A stretch of DNA of 64,000 nucleotides from NCBI GenBank assembly GCA_036365145.1, contig JAEOAD010000015.1, positions 13,695,501-13,759,500 on the forward strand. The letters are read 5' to 3'. The stretch's first letter is position 1. Every line of letters begins with the position of its first letter. The notes under the pieces were generated by a model. It worked only from the letters and a program-made list of their open reading frames with translations, made no database searches and was not told the origin of the DNA. The DNA is from Orientallactaga sibirica. Taxonomy: Eukaryota > Chordata > Mammalia > Rodentia > Dipodidae. Shown one piece after another: positions 22,573-35,119 of this stretch. The position numbers were made by a program, and so were the translations under genes.

Positions 22573-22854
22573 CAACCTGACATTATTATAAGTAAGGATC
22601 TGCATAGAGTTCCAGGCTATGAGACAGAGGCAGGGCTTGAATGCAAATCTGTCCAATCGTTTCTGCTATACATTGAGATGTCTCTTATTCATATGTTGGC
22701 TGAGGGAATAAACCAAAAAGCATGATGTAATTCTTAGCTTCCATCATTTCCAAAACTTGAAATTCTCTGCTGTAGTTATTGCCACCTACTGGCAGCATCT
22801 ACATAGTGCAGGGAGGTGACTAAAACTAGAAAGGGATATTTTTAATGACTCATT

Positions 22855-22995
22855 CTGTAATTCAACAAGCAGTTACTGAGCAGCTATTACATGCCACTTT
22901 GGTTATACATGTTGGCAAAATAAAAATAGACACGACAGAGAACATTAAGTACAATGGAGAAAATAGGCAGTCAAATCACCCCATAAATATAAAAT
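22855..22995. mobile_element. L2-like ancient fragment
   Basis: TTCAACAAGCAGTTACTGAG and CTATTACATGCCACTTTGG resemble the inverted L2 3' end (attcaacaaatatttattgag type). Strongly diverged. Confidence 0.35.
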
Positions 22996-23619
22996 TCACC
23001 TGTAATAAACTATGTATAACCAAACTCACAAACAAGAGTAATGAAGATGTGGTCTGTGACTCTCCCTCCTGTAGACAAAAGGAGCTTTTTCAGGATTAGC
23101 CAGCTCCATAACACAAGCTTTCCCTAAACATGGTGGGGGTAAGGGGAGATTTGTCCCTGCACTCCTTTCTCTGCAATGGTCTATCCAGTGGTGAGGTCTG
23201 AAAGGTTTCTACTCTAATAGGTGGTGAGTGCCAATCTCACCATGCTGAACTTGAGTCCTGTCACCAGCCTTTCTTTCCTAGCAGACAAGAAATAGTCTCC
23301 CCACATTGGACTGATGCAATCTTTCCCAGGTCCTCACCCTCTCTCCACACTTGGTGATTTCAGGAATGTAGTTCCACCCCCAGAAGCTATGTTAAATGCA
23401 AAGAAAACATGGCAGTTATCCCATAAGAATCTCTCCCTTGAGTAAGATTGCTGGTGCTCTTTCTGCCTCACTATTATGGGGGATGCAAGTCACCACCATA
23501 CCAGAATCCACCTGATGACCTGAAACTTTGGTGGATAAGGGGGTACTCAGCCCACTGTGGTGGCTCCCTTATAGGACACAGCCATTGTTAAGATACCATC
23601 GTAGCCAATTCTGTTTTGT

Positions 23620-23695
23620 TTTTGTTTTGTAGTAGTGAAAATCTAACCCAGAGCCTTTGGCACAGGAGGCAAAGCAGTCTACTATATCCCAGCCT
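23620..23695 (-). mobile_element. ID-type SINE fragment
   Basis: GTAGTGAAAATCTAACCCAG and CAAAGCAGTCTACTATATCC are the inverted ID B-box and A-box regions. Confidence 0.55.
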
Positions 23696-23751
23696 CTTTT
23701 TTTTTTTTTTTTTTTTTTTTTAAATGACCTCAATATTTATTATTTTATTTT

Positions 23752-23905
23752 TATTTTTTTTTTTTTGGTTCTTTCGAGGTAGGGTCTCACTCTAGCCTAG
23801 GCTGACATGGAAGTCACTCTGTAGCCCCTGGTTGGACTCATTGAACTAACATGATGATCTTCCTACCTGAGCCTCCTGAATGCTGAGATTAAAGGTTTGC
23901 AATTT
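23752..23905 (-). mobile_element. B1-like SINE
   Basis: Poly-T, then TTTCGAGGTAGGGTCTCACT and the inverted B1 body. It follows the poly-T of a neighbouring element at 23697-23720. Confidence 0.85.
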
Positions 23906-23924
23906 ATTTTTTTTCTCTCCTCTT

Positions 23925-24077
23925 CTTCTTTTTTTTTTTCCAAGGTAGGGTCTCGCTCTAGCCCAGGCTGACCTAGAATTGACCATGTAATCTCAGGCTG
24001 GACTTGAACTCACAGTGATTCTCCTACCTTTGCCTCCCAAGTGCTAGGATTAAAGGCATGTGCCACCACACCCAACT
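23925..24077 (-). mobile_element. B1-like SINE
   Basis: T-rich tail, CAAGGTAGGGTCTCGCTCTA, CTCAGGCTGGACTTGAACTC and GTGCCACCACACCCAAC. It lies immediately beside the previous B1 in the same orientation. Confidence 0.85.
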
Positions 24078-24084
24078 CTGTTCT

Positions 24085-24660
24085 TTTTTATGCTTACAGA
24101 GAATAAACAAACCATGCTAATTCCCTCCCCCGCCCACCTCTCTGTTAGTCTCTCTTTTATTTAGATGTCATCCTCTTTTCCTCCTGTTATGAGGGTCTTG
24201 TGAAAGTATTGCTAGGTACTACAAGGTCGTGGATACCGAGGCCAATTTCTGTCTGGACAGTTGCATTGTATACAGTCATACCCTTCCTTTGGCTGTTACA
24301 TTCTTTCTGCCACCTCTTCCACAATGGACTCTGAGCCTTGGAGGGTGTGATAGAGATGTTTCAGTTGCACTTTATTTTTTAATATAAATACTGCAAATAG
24401 CATTTACTGCTTTGGGCACTGTTGAAGGGGCTGACCTTTCTCTGCATGCTGGTATACAGTTCTTTGTTAATAAGCTTTATAAGGAGCTGCAGTCTAAAGC
24501 TCTCTTGCTTAATGTGAGGTTTTTTTTTTGTTGTTGTTGTTGTTGACAACTTCCATATTTGTAGACAATATCCCATGGTACTTCCCTCCCTCCCCCACTT
24601 GCCCCTTTGAAACTCCACTCTCCTTTATATCCTCCTCCCCTCCCCCGCCTCTCAATCAGT
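24085..24660 (-). mobile_element. Probable L1 3'-region fragments
   Basis: Two pieces of one reiterated family: CTCTGTTAGTCTCTCTTTTA with CCACCTCTTCCACAATGGAC at 24140-24330, and GACAACTTCCATATTTGTAG with GACAATATCCCATGGTACTT and C/T-rich sequence at 24545-24660. A third piece is near 25137. I take them for an L1 3' UTR from its C-rich character and poly-T neighbours; a consensus search is needed to be certain. Confidence 0.4.
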
Positions 24661-25136
24661 CCTCTTTTTTTTTTTTTTTTTTTGGAACGTCTAAACATTT
24701 ATGAACATAGCACAGTGGCTTCTTTGAGGTTAGGGTGTTCTTTGCTGTACGCCTGAGATGTGTTGCTTTAGTTCTGAGCTCATCCTCCCATCCTGCTGGG
24801 ACTAGCTGGACTTCCAGGCTCAGATGAATGGGGTTTGGACCCATCTTTTCAGGTAAGTTATCTCTTCATGACTACTTTCAGAGGCCTAAGCCTGAATGAA
24901 GTCCTTTTCATTTTTGCTAATTCAGCTAAGCTAGTTCTTTGAGTCTAATGCTCAGAGGTGGTTATTTTTCTTTGTTAAGTAACTGGCCTAAGTTCACACT
25001 GCTAAGGGGGTGGGGTGTGATCAGACTTACCTATTAGGGGCTTTATGGAAGCACTGGCTTTTCCCAGCTTTGCTGCTTGCCAGCTGAAGACCCTTTCTTC
25101 TACCTGCAGACAGAACCTGGAATCTGTCTTCTGGGA

Positions 25137-25210
25137 TCATTATTATTATTATTATTTATTTTTTATTGACAACTTCCTTAATTGTAGACAATATCTCATG
25201 GTTCTTTTGG
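25137..25210 (-). mobile_element. Probable L1 3'-region fragment
   Basis: ATTGACAACTTCCTTAATTG and GACAATATCTCATGGTTCTT repeat the motif at 24545, preceded by an ATT-rich tract. Confidence 0.4.
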
Positions 25211-25900
25211 GAACTTGATCTTGATGGCTACTGTACCGTACACCTGAGGCTCCCTGAAAGGCTTGTCCACCCCACATGGGAGCCCTTGGAGGTTAGGGAT
25301 GAAGCTGTTTAGCTGCACTTACTCCTAATGTCCTCCCTGGGAACTGCAGCCCTCACATTCAGGTGTCCAGCTTCTGTTGTAGCAGGGTGAGTGGGTGATT
25401 AGTGGTGAGCTACCATTGAGCTCTTGCAGCGGGGCAAGCAGTGTCTAGTGCTAGGGTGCTCAGAAACCTCCTGTTCTGGGTAAGGAGGTGGTTAACAGTG
25501 GGGTCTATTGAATTAACTTTTCCTGGGGATATGTGAATAAGGATCTAATTACCCCCGAGAGGGCCCTGCTGACAGACCAAAGGAAAGAGTCCACTAAAGT
25601 GCATTTTGTTGAAGAGCAAGTGTGCTGGGCTTACTTACAGATCATGGATGACAGGTTACTTGCAGGCATGTCAGTGACCAACAAACAGCTGCATTACCAC
25701 AGAGTCCCATCATGAATGAAGATCTCATGAAAGCTGCCCCCATGGAGTCCCACTTTTAGTCAGCCTTCCACTTCCTATATACTCTAGCGTCTCCAAGATT
25801 ACTTGCACTGAATGGGGCAGGTGGGAGTGATGGCTGGCATCCAAGTTGAGGGTCCTGGGACCACCTTCTACAATTGGGTGTTAATATTTTCTTAATTTTT

Positions 25901-26080
25901 AATTATTTATTTGCAAGGGGAGAGAGGGAGAGAGGAAGAGAGAGCAGGAGAGGAGTGGTGGCGGAGAAAATGGGTGCACTAGGTCCTCTTGTCACTGCAA
26001 ACAAACTCCAGACACATTGCCACTTTGTGTATCTGGCTTTATAACAAGTGCCTTTAACCATTGAGCCATCTATTCATCCC
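25901..26080 (-). mobile_element. B2-like SINE
   Basis: ATTATTTATTTGCAAGGGGA tail with a G/A-rich stretch, CAAACTCCAGACACATTGCC and CATTGAGCCATCTATTCATC. Confidence 0.85.
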
Positions 26081-28583
26081 AGGGTGCTAACATTTTCGCT
26101 ACAATAGACTGTACATAGATTATACTGGTTTGCTTATTTCCTTGCTGTAGTTACCTGGCCAAAGTTATCCATACTCCAAGATGGGGATGAAAGCTCTTGT
26201 TATATCTAAAGGGAAAAACATCCTACACCAGGTTTCCATACACACAGGCTGGGCCACTGGCTGACAAGTGTCCCTGTGGTGAACTTGGCATTTGACTGCC
26301 AGCTCTTGAGGCTCATGAGGTTTAGCTCAAGAGAAGACACTAATGGCTGCCTGGCTAGCTGCACTTACATGGTATATTTGTTAGCCCTCAACTCCCTGTA
26401 TGACCACTCTCAGCCTTTCACTCCATCTTCTCCACAACTCCAGAGGATGCAAGATAACTCCCCAGTCTCTGAGTCTCCCTGGTCCAGTCCTCACCTCTGG
26501 GTCCAGCTTCTGAGTACTACTCTCCTCCATGTTATGGGGGCTTCTCTTCCTTCTTAGGGCCCATGCTGAGCTCTCTCATTGCAGTCCCACTGTGGGACCT
26601 ATGCCCTGCTTTTGCTGTGATTCAAAAAGCTCATGTTTTGCACTTTGCCCATCTAGCCCTTGTTCATTCTTCAGACCTTGGCTCAGTCTTTATTTTCTCA
26701 GGAAAGGCTTCTGGGAGCCTAGTTCAGATCCAATCATTACACATACTCTACACAGTCAGATCCTGGATAACACCACAATTGTGAAGAGGTGACTCCAGAC
26801 TCTTGCTTTTCTCCTCTGGTCATCTGTCAACTAAATGTGGGTAGGGAATGGCCTGGTGTCACCACTTTTGTAATCCCTGGTACCAGGTATACGGCCATAC
26901 ACAGTAGTAGGTACTCAACAAATGTCTGTTGAAAGAGCAAGGTCTTTCTCAGGCAGGTAGAGAAGTGGCAAATCCACCCAATGGGTGCTATATGACATGA
27001 GGTAAGATGAAGAGAAGACTCAGCGGTTAAAGGCACTTGTTACAAAGCCTGACATGAAGGCCCGTTGAGTCAGCTGTGCTGAAGAAAGCTCACTGTTTAG
27101 CTTTAAGATGCATTCTCGTTACTACTTTAGCCCATGATTCATGAAGAATGAATCATCCCAGAGAGGCACAGGAAAGACAAGAGAGACGGTTCCCCTTAAT
27201 TAGAAATGGTAAGTCCAAAAACATTCTCCTACTAAAGTGTTCATTCAACAGATACATGCAGGAGCCCATTGGTGCCAGGCTCCATGCTGAGTTCTGCTTG
27301 GGCAGGAGGGAGGGTAAGGAGAAACAACAAAGAACATAAAGCAGAAGACAGGATGCTATCCTCCACCAAGTCACCAAAGCAACAGAAGATGTAGCCCCAG
27401 TTGCAACCCAAACACTTGGGATCTCAGGAAGGAGATTAAGGACATGCTTGCCCTGCTCTGCCCAGACGCTGAGATGCATTTCAGGGCTGCTCCTTCACTT
27501 GTCTTCTCTGAAAAAACATGCACTTTTCATAGTCACTGCTCATCAGGACTGCAGTGCTTACCGTAAGCTAACACACAGCTCATGGTTCATGCACATGCAT
27601 TTTGCTTTGAGAAGGAAATCAGTCTTGAACTGAGTTTCTAGAGAAGGGGTTTTTGCCTCTTGTGGCTGGGTGAGCAATTTTTATTTATGACCTAATTTTG
27701 ATCTCCCTGCAAGTACAGACTAACCCCGAGAAGGCCATGACCTCAAGAGAGGCTCATCTACTTCATAGAAAGCAAGACACAGACCTTGAAAACCCAGACA
27801 CATTAGTTGCCAGACTTCCTTCTTATTATTAGCATTCTGACCATGGGAAAAGCCACAATCACCTGAATGTTAAGGAAAGTTCTAAGCTTTATTCTAGAGT
27901 GTGTCTTCACTGCTCTGCTCAGAGCAGGAACTGGCACACCATAGGTGCTTTATAAGTGCTTTTAGTAAGATGGATAGAAGAAATAAGTTGTAGAAGACAA
28001 GATGCTGGCTTGAAGTGACAGGGTATCTGAGTGTGTCAAGATCAAGTCACTTTATCTCTGAGGACTTCTGTTTTTCCTAGATGTAAAATGAGAGAAAAAT
28101 CAAGGAAGTTTCAAGATTCCTTTTAGTGATAACATTTTATTTAGTTTCCCTGATCCTGGAAGTAAAATCTAGAACAAGCAATCAAACAAATCAAGTGGGT
28201 ATGGTGATTAATGCCTGCAATCATGGCACTCCACGAGTGAGGTCCATCTCAGCTCTGTCTCAAGCAAACAACCCCTCTAAACAAACCCATAAACAATAAG
28301 TAGAAAAATACTATAACCTACTGCTTCCTATGATCAAACTTTGAAGGTAAGTATCTATCATCTTCTATCTATCTATCTATCTATCTAATCTAATCTTTAA
28401 TCTATCATCTGTCTGATATCTAGCTCATATCTCTTTAGCTTGGTGCCCATGTCTATCTGTATCTATAATGAGGTCTATATCATATCTCTCTACCTAACCC
28501 AGGTCTCTATCTCTGTCTCTACTTGGACTGCCACAGATCCTGAAAAGTACTCATTACAAGTCTTTAAAAAAAAGTCAAATGGT
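26081..28583. other. Mostly unique intronic sequence with MIR/L2 remnants
   Basis: Contains an L2-like piece near 26640-26780 (TTCAGACCTTGGCTCAGTCT, TCAGGAAAGGCTTCTGGGAG), a short B2/B4 head near 27010-27070, an L2-like piece near 27235 and a MIR-like piece near 28005-28100. No exon signature is seen. Confidence 0.45.
28350..28520. repeat. Imperfect (TCTA)n tetranucleotide tract
   Basis: The pure core ATCTATCTATCTATCTATCT spans about 28366-28387. Decayed units (CATCTGTCTGATATCTAGC and similar) extend the tract to about 28520, suggesting a formerly longer array. Confidence 0.8.
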
Positions 28584-28785
28584 GGGTGCTGGAGAGATGG
28601 CTTAGTGGTTAAGGTGCTTCCCTGAAAAGCCTAAGGACCCAGGTTTGATTCCCCAGTACCCAAATAATAAGCCAGATGCAGAAGGTGGCCCATACATCTG
28701 GAGTTTGTTTGCAGTGACTGGAGGTCCTGGTTTGCCCATTCTCTTTACCTACCCCCTCCAATAAATAAATAAAAATAAAATACTT
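28584..28785 (+). mobile_element. B2-like SINE
   Basis: GGGTGCTGGAGAGATGGCTT head, CAGGTTTGATTCCCCAGTAC B box, CATCTGGAGTTTGTTTGCAG body and an AATAAATAAATAAAAATAAA tail. Confidence 0.92.
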
Positions 28786-29025
28786 TTAAAAATCAAATTG
28801 ACTTTCTCTACTTCTGCACAGTATATGATTCACACTACAATTTGGACCAATGACATCTTGATTCGGGACACAGATTCCTTCAGTACTTTTCTTGATGATT
28901 AATCTTAAGCCAGTAATTTGTTCTCATTTGTTACCAAAATAGAAGGGTGATAGTAAATTCGCACTCTGGAAGTTGTTATGAGTTTCCATCTACAGCCAAT
29001 CTAGTATAACAAAAAGAAGATTGTA

Positions 29026-29352
29026 GGGCTGGGGAGATGGCTCAGTGGATAAAAGTTGTACAAACATCATGACCTGAGCTCAGAACCCCAACACTCCCAT
29101 AAAATTGGATGTCATAGTGCTCATCTGTGATCCTAGTGTGCCTATGGATGATGGGAGGTAGAGGCAGGAGACTCTTAGAAGCTCACAGGCCAGTTAGCCT
29201 AGCTTATGCAACAGTGAACAACAGGAGATCTTCCCTCAAACAAGCTGGAAAGGAAGGACTGACACCAGAGGTTGTCCTTTGACTTCCACATGTGTAACGT
29301 GACACACAAGCATCTGTGCACATGTGCGTGCATACACACATAAACACAGATG
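29026..29352 (+). mobile_element. B4-type composite SINE
   Basis: GGGCTGGGGAGATGGCTCAG head, a B1-like middle (GGGAGGTAGAGGCAGGAGAC), GGTTGTCCTTTGACTTCCAC and an ACACACA-rich 3' end. Confidence 0.85.
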
Positions 29353-29378
29353 CACACAAGATTTAAAAGAAGATAATA

Positions 29379-29645
29379 GGGCTGGAGAGATGGCTTAGTG
29401 GTTAAGGCGCCTGCCTGCTAAGCCTAGGAACGCTGGTTCCAATCTCCAGCGGTTCCAATCTCCAGGTCCCATGTTTAGCCAGATGAAAAGTGATGCAAGG
29501 GCGCAATGCCGCACTTGACCACAAGGGGGCGCACACATCTGGATTTCGTTCATAGCAGCTGAGAGACTGCTGGCGCCCATCTCTGTCTCCCTCTCCCTCT
29601 CTGTCTGTCTCTCTCTGTGTCTCTCTCCAAAAATAAATAATAAAA
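29379..29645 (+). mobile_element. B2-like SINE with duplicated B box and perfect target duplication
   Basis: A full B2 with identical 14-bp flanks AAAAGAAGATAATA at 29365-29378 and 29644-29657. The stretch GGTTCCAATCTCCAG occurs twice in tandem (29435-29450, 29451-29466), doubling the internal Pol III B-box region. It has a C/T-rich 3' part and an AATAAATAATAAA tail. Confidence 0.95.
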
Positions 29646-29676
29646 AAGAAGATAATATTCATATTTATCCACATCT

Positions 29677-29765
29677 GGGACTGGGGATATGGCTCAGGAA
29701 TAGAGCACTTGCCTAGCACATGTGAGGCCCTAAGTTCATTCCCAGTGCAAAAAAAAAAAAAAAAC
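29677..29765 (+). mobile_element. ID-type SINE
   Basis: GGGACTGGGGATATGGCTCA, AGAGCACTTGCCTAGCACAT and CCTAAGTTCATTCCCAGTGC, followed by an A run. Confidence 0.88.
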
Positions 29766-32700
29766 AAAAGGGAAGAGAGAGGACAGGGTGGAAGAAAAGA
29801 AGGAAAGGAGAAAGAGAAGAGAGAGTGTGTATGGGAGACAGAGGAGAAAAAAGAAGATTGCTTCAATGCTCTTAAAGTGAATTGATTTTTTGGAACCAGG
29901 TGATGAGTGAGGATCATTGAAGGTGCTAGTAGAGGCATGGTTGTTATGGGGAAACTGGAATAAGTCCATTCTTCCCTGATGTTTTCTTCCATTGTTCCAT
30001 TCAAGTGGATAGAATGGCAAATTTCACATGTTTACTTGTGCAATCTCCCTCACCTCTCCACAATGAAGTGCTCTCTTTAAGATCGATTTTCATTTCCTCC
30101 TAGACCCAAACTCATTTCACAGCATCATGGGGACAGTGATGAGACTGCTCAGCCTGGCTGCCTCTCAGGACCCTACTAGAAAACACTGAACAACAAGGGT
30201 GTGACCCAGGGGAGCCAGAGCATTACACAGGACCAGTGACAGCAATGATAACCCAAGATAGGGACATTCCAGGGGCAAAAGCTGAATACTTGTACAAATG
30301 AACACATTCAGTGCCTCTGCTTAAGAAGACATGCCCTCTATTTCCTGGGAAAGGGATTCACTCTTCCAACTCTAAAGGTCATTCATATCCTCCATTACTG
30401 TCCTGCGTTTAACTTCCAAATCATACAGGACCTACATCTCTGTTACCTACCAGAAGTATAGGACAAGATGACAGATCAAGGAACAAATGAAATTCCATCA
30501 TGTAAAGAAGTGAGAGTGGGATGCCATGGTGAAGAGCACAAGCTTTGAGGACCAGTGATTCTTGGCCTGAATACCAATTCCACAGTTTCCTAGATGTAGA
30601 ACCTTCACATGAGTGATGGGCGGGATAAGGAAGAACTGGTTTCACATGCAAAGTTAACCAGTGATATGATGCAGGTCAAGGGAGAGCTCAGCTGGCCAGT
30701 ACTGGGACTGTGTTTCCTCTGGTAAGGATGTGTATGAGGCATCCTAGCCACCTAAGACTCCATTTACTATTGTCAAGCCCGTGCAGACCCAGGTCAACCA
30801 GCTCCAGATCTGCTCAACATTAGTCATTCAGTTGAGGTAAGGAGAAATACCAAGGAGTTCCTGTCCTCCCTCTCTCATGCACAACAGCTTGAGCAATATA
30901 CCTCCTACCCCACCAGTCACATAGAAGAAGGAAAAGCCCAGAAACACATCAGATTCCTGTGGAAACCCCTAGCTTTCTCTTTTTATATCATGTGAGACAA
31001 GATTCCAGGAAAGTCCTGTTTGCAGCAACTAGAATCTAAAGGCAGTGTGAGGGTTGGGGTTGGGAAGAAGGATTCTTTGGGAAAGGCCAATAGATGGAAA
31101 CTTCAAGACATATGTCCACAAACATAAGGAACATAAGTCCACCCCAAAGAGTGGCCATGCTGGAAATTCAGAGACCTCACATCTCATACTCACCATGACA
31201 CATCTTAGGGAGACCCCAGTGCCATTCAGAACATGTCCTGGTCAAAGGGCAGGTGCCATCAAAGAGGGCAGGGAGATTCCAGAGCCAGAGCTGGACCTTC
31301 CTCTGCTTTCTAGTGTCCTGTAAGGTGTGAGGAGGAGGAGCAGGCCAAGTGGACAAGAAACAGAATCCCAGTTCCCACTGGACCACTTTTTGGCCCAGTG
31401 ACATTGCAAGAGCATTTAAGCAATTTGTACTGATTTTCTCTTGCACAGAAGGACTTCATTCTCTGTGAATCCCAGACCTTTGTCCAACTCTGGGGTGATG
31501 AAGCTGCACACTGCTCAACATTGCATTTGACAAAAGGCACTGATTTAATTATGCCTTATAATAGTATGTGTCAGACACTATGTAAGCCCATTACAAAATA
31601 TGTATTCATAGTCCCCTCTGTCAACCATGTGAGTCACTATCCCATTACAAAGATAATTAAACAGAAGCACTAGGATATTTTGTAACTTATCCATGGTTAT
31701 ATACCTAATTGGTGGCAGGATCTGAACTCCAGCAGTCTAACCCCAAGGCTAGACATTCCATACCTTTTGGTTAACTAAAAGATAGAGTCTTGGTTCTACT
31801 ATCGCTGAATATCTGAATCCATTCTCATGCAACACAGCAGCCAGTTGCCAGAGAGAGGAGCCTGGTAGTTCTTGTAAAGTCCTTCCAACAAACTAAAACG
31901 CTCAGATTCTTAGGGGCTGTGGCTAGGGCAAGAGCCCAGGGCCTTGACTTAACTGCTCAGTGGCATCCAGGGCAGTGTGTGTGATTGCGAGGCGCGTGTG
32001 GGGAGTTATAGATGGCTGCATCTGGAGAAGTGCTGCATCAAGCTAAGGGCACAAGAAAAGTCACTCAGCCTGTGGTTAAAGTATGGATTACATGCCAATT
32101 GCATGCCAGTCACTGGGTACAGATGGTGCTATATAAACCGCACATCATGCCTTGTTCTTGGTGCCTGAGCTGAAGCTGGGCTTCCAACTCTTTCTGTGTA
32201 GGCAAATATTCTGGGCTCTTGGGAAACTCCCGGCTCTCACTTGGCTTGTTTGGAAGAGATCTGAGTTCTGTATATCTAACACATTCCCCCATGATGCCTC
32301 CTCTGACCCGTTCTGGGGCTGCAGCCTCCTCTAGTGGTTCAGCGTTGGAAGCAAGAAGCCCAGGCAGGTTGCAGAGTCAGAGAGAGGCATCCTGGGAGAA
32401 GGCAGGGCTGAAGAGTTCTAAAAGTGGCTGAGTTCATCTGTATGGTGAGGGTACTGGGGACACAGTGTAGGTCAGGTTGTAATCAAAGCTCAGCTTATAA
32501 GCTACCCAGGGCCTCAGCTGGGCCTGTCTGTGAGAGAGCAGGGCAGGAGGCTGAGGGGCTGGGCTGGCTGAGGAATCTACCCTCCTCCTTTTCTTGTTTA
32601 TGGTTGGATGTGTGGCAGCCCTGACTCCCAGCAGGGAAGCTCTGCCCTCATAGCTCCATATTTATCTCTCTGAGTCTGCAGGGAAACCAGTGTAGCCTCC

Positions 32701-33208
32701 CCCAGGCACCCAGGGCTTCCTCAGGCAGGCTCATGAATAAAGATGCTTTCTCCCAGGAGAGTTCTCCAGGCCTTCTCCCAGGGATGGCAGGGCTAGAGGT
32801 GCTGGGGAGCAAGAGTCAGCCAGAGCCCTAGGGTAGGCAGAGGGATGTATCAGATCAAAATCATTTATTTGCTCAATGCCACAATTTTTCTGCCTGAAAA
32901 CCAGGACTTAACTGTCCTCCTCATAAGCATGGGCTTCTTTGATTTTACAATCAAGAAAGGCACATATTTTTTGTCTATGAAAGTGCTTTCCGGCCTATTG
33001 GGAGTGTCTCAGACAACTGCTCTGTGCAATAGAAAGCTATTTCAAGCCACAAATTCCAGCTACATATGCCACTTGAAATTATCTAATAGCCCCATTAAAA
33101 GGTAAAAATTACAAATGAAATGAATTTTAATAATGTATTTGGTTTTATTCACTATTTTCAAAATATAGCACAAATGCATCATTTCAACATGGGATCAATG
33201 TTAAAGTT
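29766..33208. other. Unique intronic sequence with scattered MIR
   Basis: A G/A-rich run (29770-29870) is followed by unique sequence. MIR-like pieces lie near 30525-30610 (+) and 31560-31770 (-). 32540-32850 is unusually G/C-rich for this intron. No splice-flanked reading frame is convincing. Confidence 0.45.
31560..31770 (-). mobile_element. MIR element
   Basis: Inverted MIR order: CAGACACTATGTAAGCCC, GTCACTATCCCATTACAAAG, GGTTATATACCTAATTGGTG and GGCAGGATCTGAACTCCAGC. Confidence 0.65.
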
Positions 33209-33221
33209 ATTAATGGGATTT

Positions 33222-33404
33222 AAAAAATATTTTATTTTTATTTATTTATTTATTAGAGACAGAGAAAGGGAGAGAGAGCGAGAATGAGAATGGATGCACC
33301 AGGGCCTCTAGCCACTGCAAACGAACTCCAGACACATGTGCCACCATGCGGGTCCTTAGGCTTTGCAGTCATACGCCTTAACCACTAAGCCATCTCCCCA
33401 GCCC
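33222..33404 (-). mobile_element. B2-like SINE with target duplication
   Basis: Inverted B2 (TTATTTATTTATTAGAGACA through CACTAAGCCATCTCCCCAGC) flanked by ATTAATGGGATTT at 33209-33221 and ATTAATAGGATTT at 33405-33417, a 12/13 match. Confidence 0.95.
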
Positions 33405-34218
33405 ATTAATAGGATTTCATGTTTTTTGGAAGCCTTTGAAATCACAGAAGGTGTCAGCCCTCCTAGACACATTCCAAGTGCTCAGTGGCTACATGGGGCT
33501 CACGGCTGCCACATCAAACCCTGCATCCCTCTATTGTACTAACAATGTCAAAGAATGTGTTCAAGAAACAATCTATGAAGTCATACATAAACTTCAGTGA
33601 TCCATACATGTCACAACTTAGGTATCAGGGGTTTTTATATTAGTGGAACAGCTGTGAGCCTTTGAGAACAGGCTATAGCTCTGCACAACCCATGCCAGCA
33701 GTCGACGGAGTTCCTAGGCCAGTGGGAGGCCTTTTACTTGTGGGTGGGGCTTGGTAGAATCCATGGCTCCACTCTAAATTCAGAGATGTCGTGCTTTTGT
33801 ACAAAGGTAAATGTCTTCTATTTTCCAAAACAGAAGTAATGGTCCCAATTCTGGGTAATAGTGCCAATCTCAGGTACTATAAACCAGGGAATGATATAGT
33901 GATCACCCTGCATTTATGGAATCTTCCTGAAATTTTACCCTGGGTGGGAGCTTTCTGTTCTAAAGCCTAACGTACTTCAGTATTTTAGCCTTTCTCTGAG
34001 GAGCAACAGTGGGACAGATTGTCTTTGATGCGTAAATGAGCTATAGGGATCATGTTAAACCCTGGCCTCTAAAGTATGACTCTGAGTATTGTTTTAGATT
34101 TTTGAGCCTCAGTTTCCAAGATGTGAAAAGACCAGCCCCACAAGTGTTGAGAAAGTTGATGCAATAGCTTATGGAGTTTTATACAGTGCCAAGTTTATGG
34201 AAAATGAAAAGAAAACTT

Positions 34219-34370
34219 AAGCAGGGTATGGTGGCACACACCTTTAATCCCATCACTTGGGAGGCAAAGGTAGGAGGATCATTGTGAGTTTGAAGCCAGC
34301 CTGAGACTACATAGTGAATTCTAGGTCACCCTGGGTTAGAGCAAGACCCTACCTCAAAAGAGAAAGAGAG
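34219..34370 (+). mobile_element. B1-like SINE
   Basis: GCAGGGTATGGTGGCACACA, GACTACATAGTGAATTCTAG and CAAGACCCTACCTCAAAAGA, then a G/A-rich tail to about 34390. Confidence 0.9.
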
Positions 34371-34494
34371 AGGGGGAAAGAAAGAAAGAATTTCTCTTTC
34401 TGCTGACTTACAACAGTGGATGTTTGTTGAAAATCTACCTCACAATCTCAAAGGTCTTAACAAGGTGTCTTTAAGCCCAGAAAAGTGTAATTGG

Positions 34495-34672
34495 TTTCTT
34501 ATTGATCAATACCTATGTGCTAGACATTGTTCTAAAGCCTTTTGTCTACTTGAACTTAATTCTCACAACAGAACTCTGAGGTGGGGCTTGTTGATGATGA
34601 AACTGAGCACCTAGAGGCAAAGTTCCTCTCTGAGGTCACACAACACATGACAGAGCTGACACACAGGTAACC
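34495..34672 (-). mobile_element. MIR element
   Basis: CTATGTGCTAGACATTGTTC, TGATGAAACTGAGCACCTAG and GAGGTCACACAACACATGAC are the inverted MIR 3' half and core. Confidence 0.7.
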
Positions 34673-35119
34673 TGGAGAACCCTGCTGATCAAGAGACAGG
34701 CTTTTGGCCATAAACTCTGAAAGCAAGCACTGAAAATCGGCATGGGCCATTACGTCTCACCTAGAAAAATCCCATCACAGATATTTACACTGTTCCATCC
34801 CGCTTCCTCTATTATCAGTTCTGCTCGCTGTGTTCTGGCTGCCCATGGCTTTCTATTTTCTGCAGTATCATTCGCAACAGGTCGCTGACATCCCTGGCAT
34901 GCTGTCAGAGCCCTGTCCTGTCTACTGACTGTTTCTCACAGCCGGTGCCCTTCAGCCCAAGTCCCTCTGGGGACCCTTCCCCTTTCATGGCTCTGTGATT
35001 ACAGCAGCCAGTGAGAGATTTAATTCCCTGCCCTGCCCAATAGCTTGTTGCTAAGCAGCAGTGCACGGTGAGATGTGTATTACTAAAGTTCATGTATGGC
35101 TTCATAGCCTGTTTCTTAT

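Noticed and set aside
29379..29466. tRNA-like sequence with A and B boxes
   Set aside because: It is the head of a B2 SINE with SINE body, tail and target duplication, not a tRNA gene.
29402..30004. 200-codon frame on the - strand, the longest in the window
   Set aside because: It spans a B2, an ID element and a purine-rich tract (FFFF/SLSLLF runs) and has no family signature.
32540..32850. G/C-rich stretch considered as a promoter or CpG island
   Set aside because: CpG dinucleotides are scarce and no exon or transcription-start motif adjoins it.
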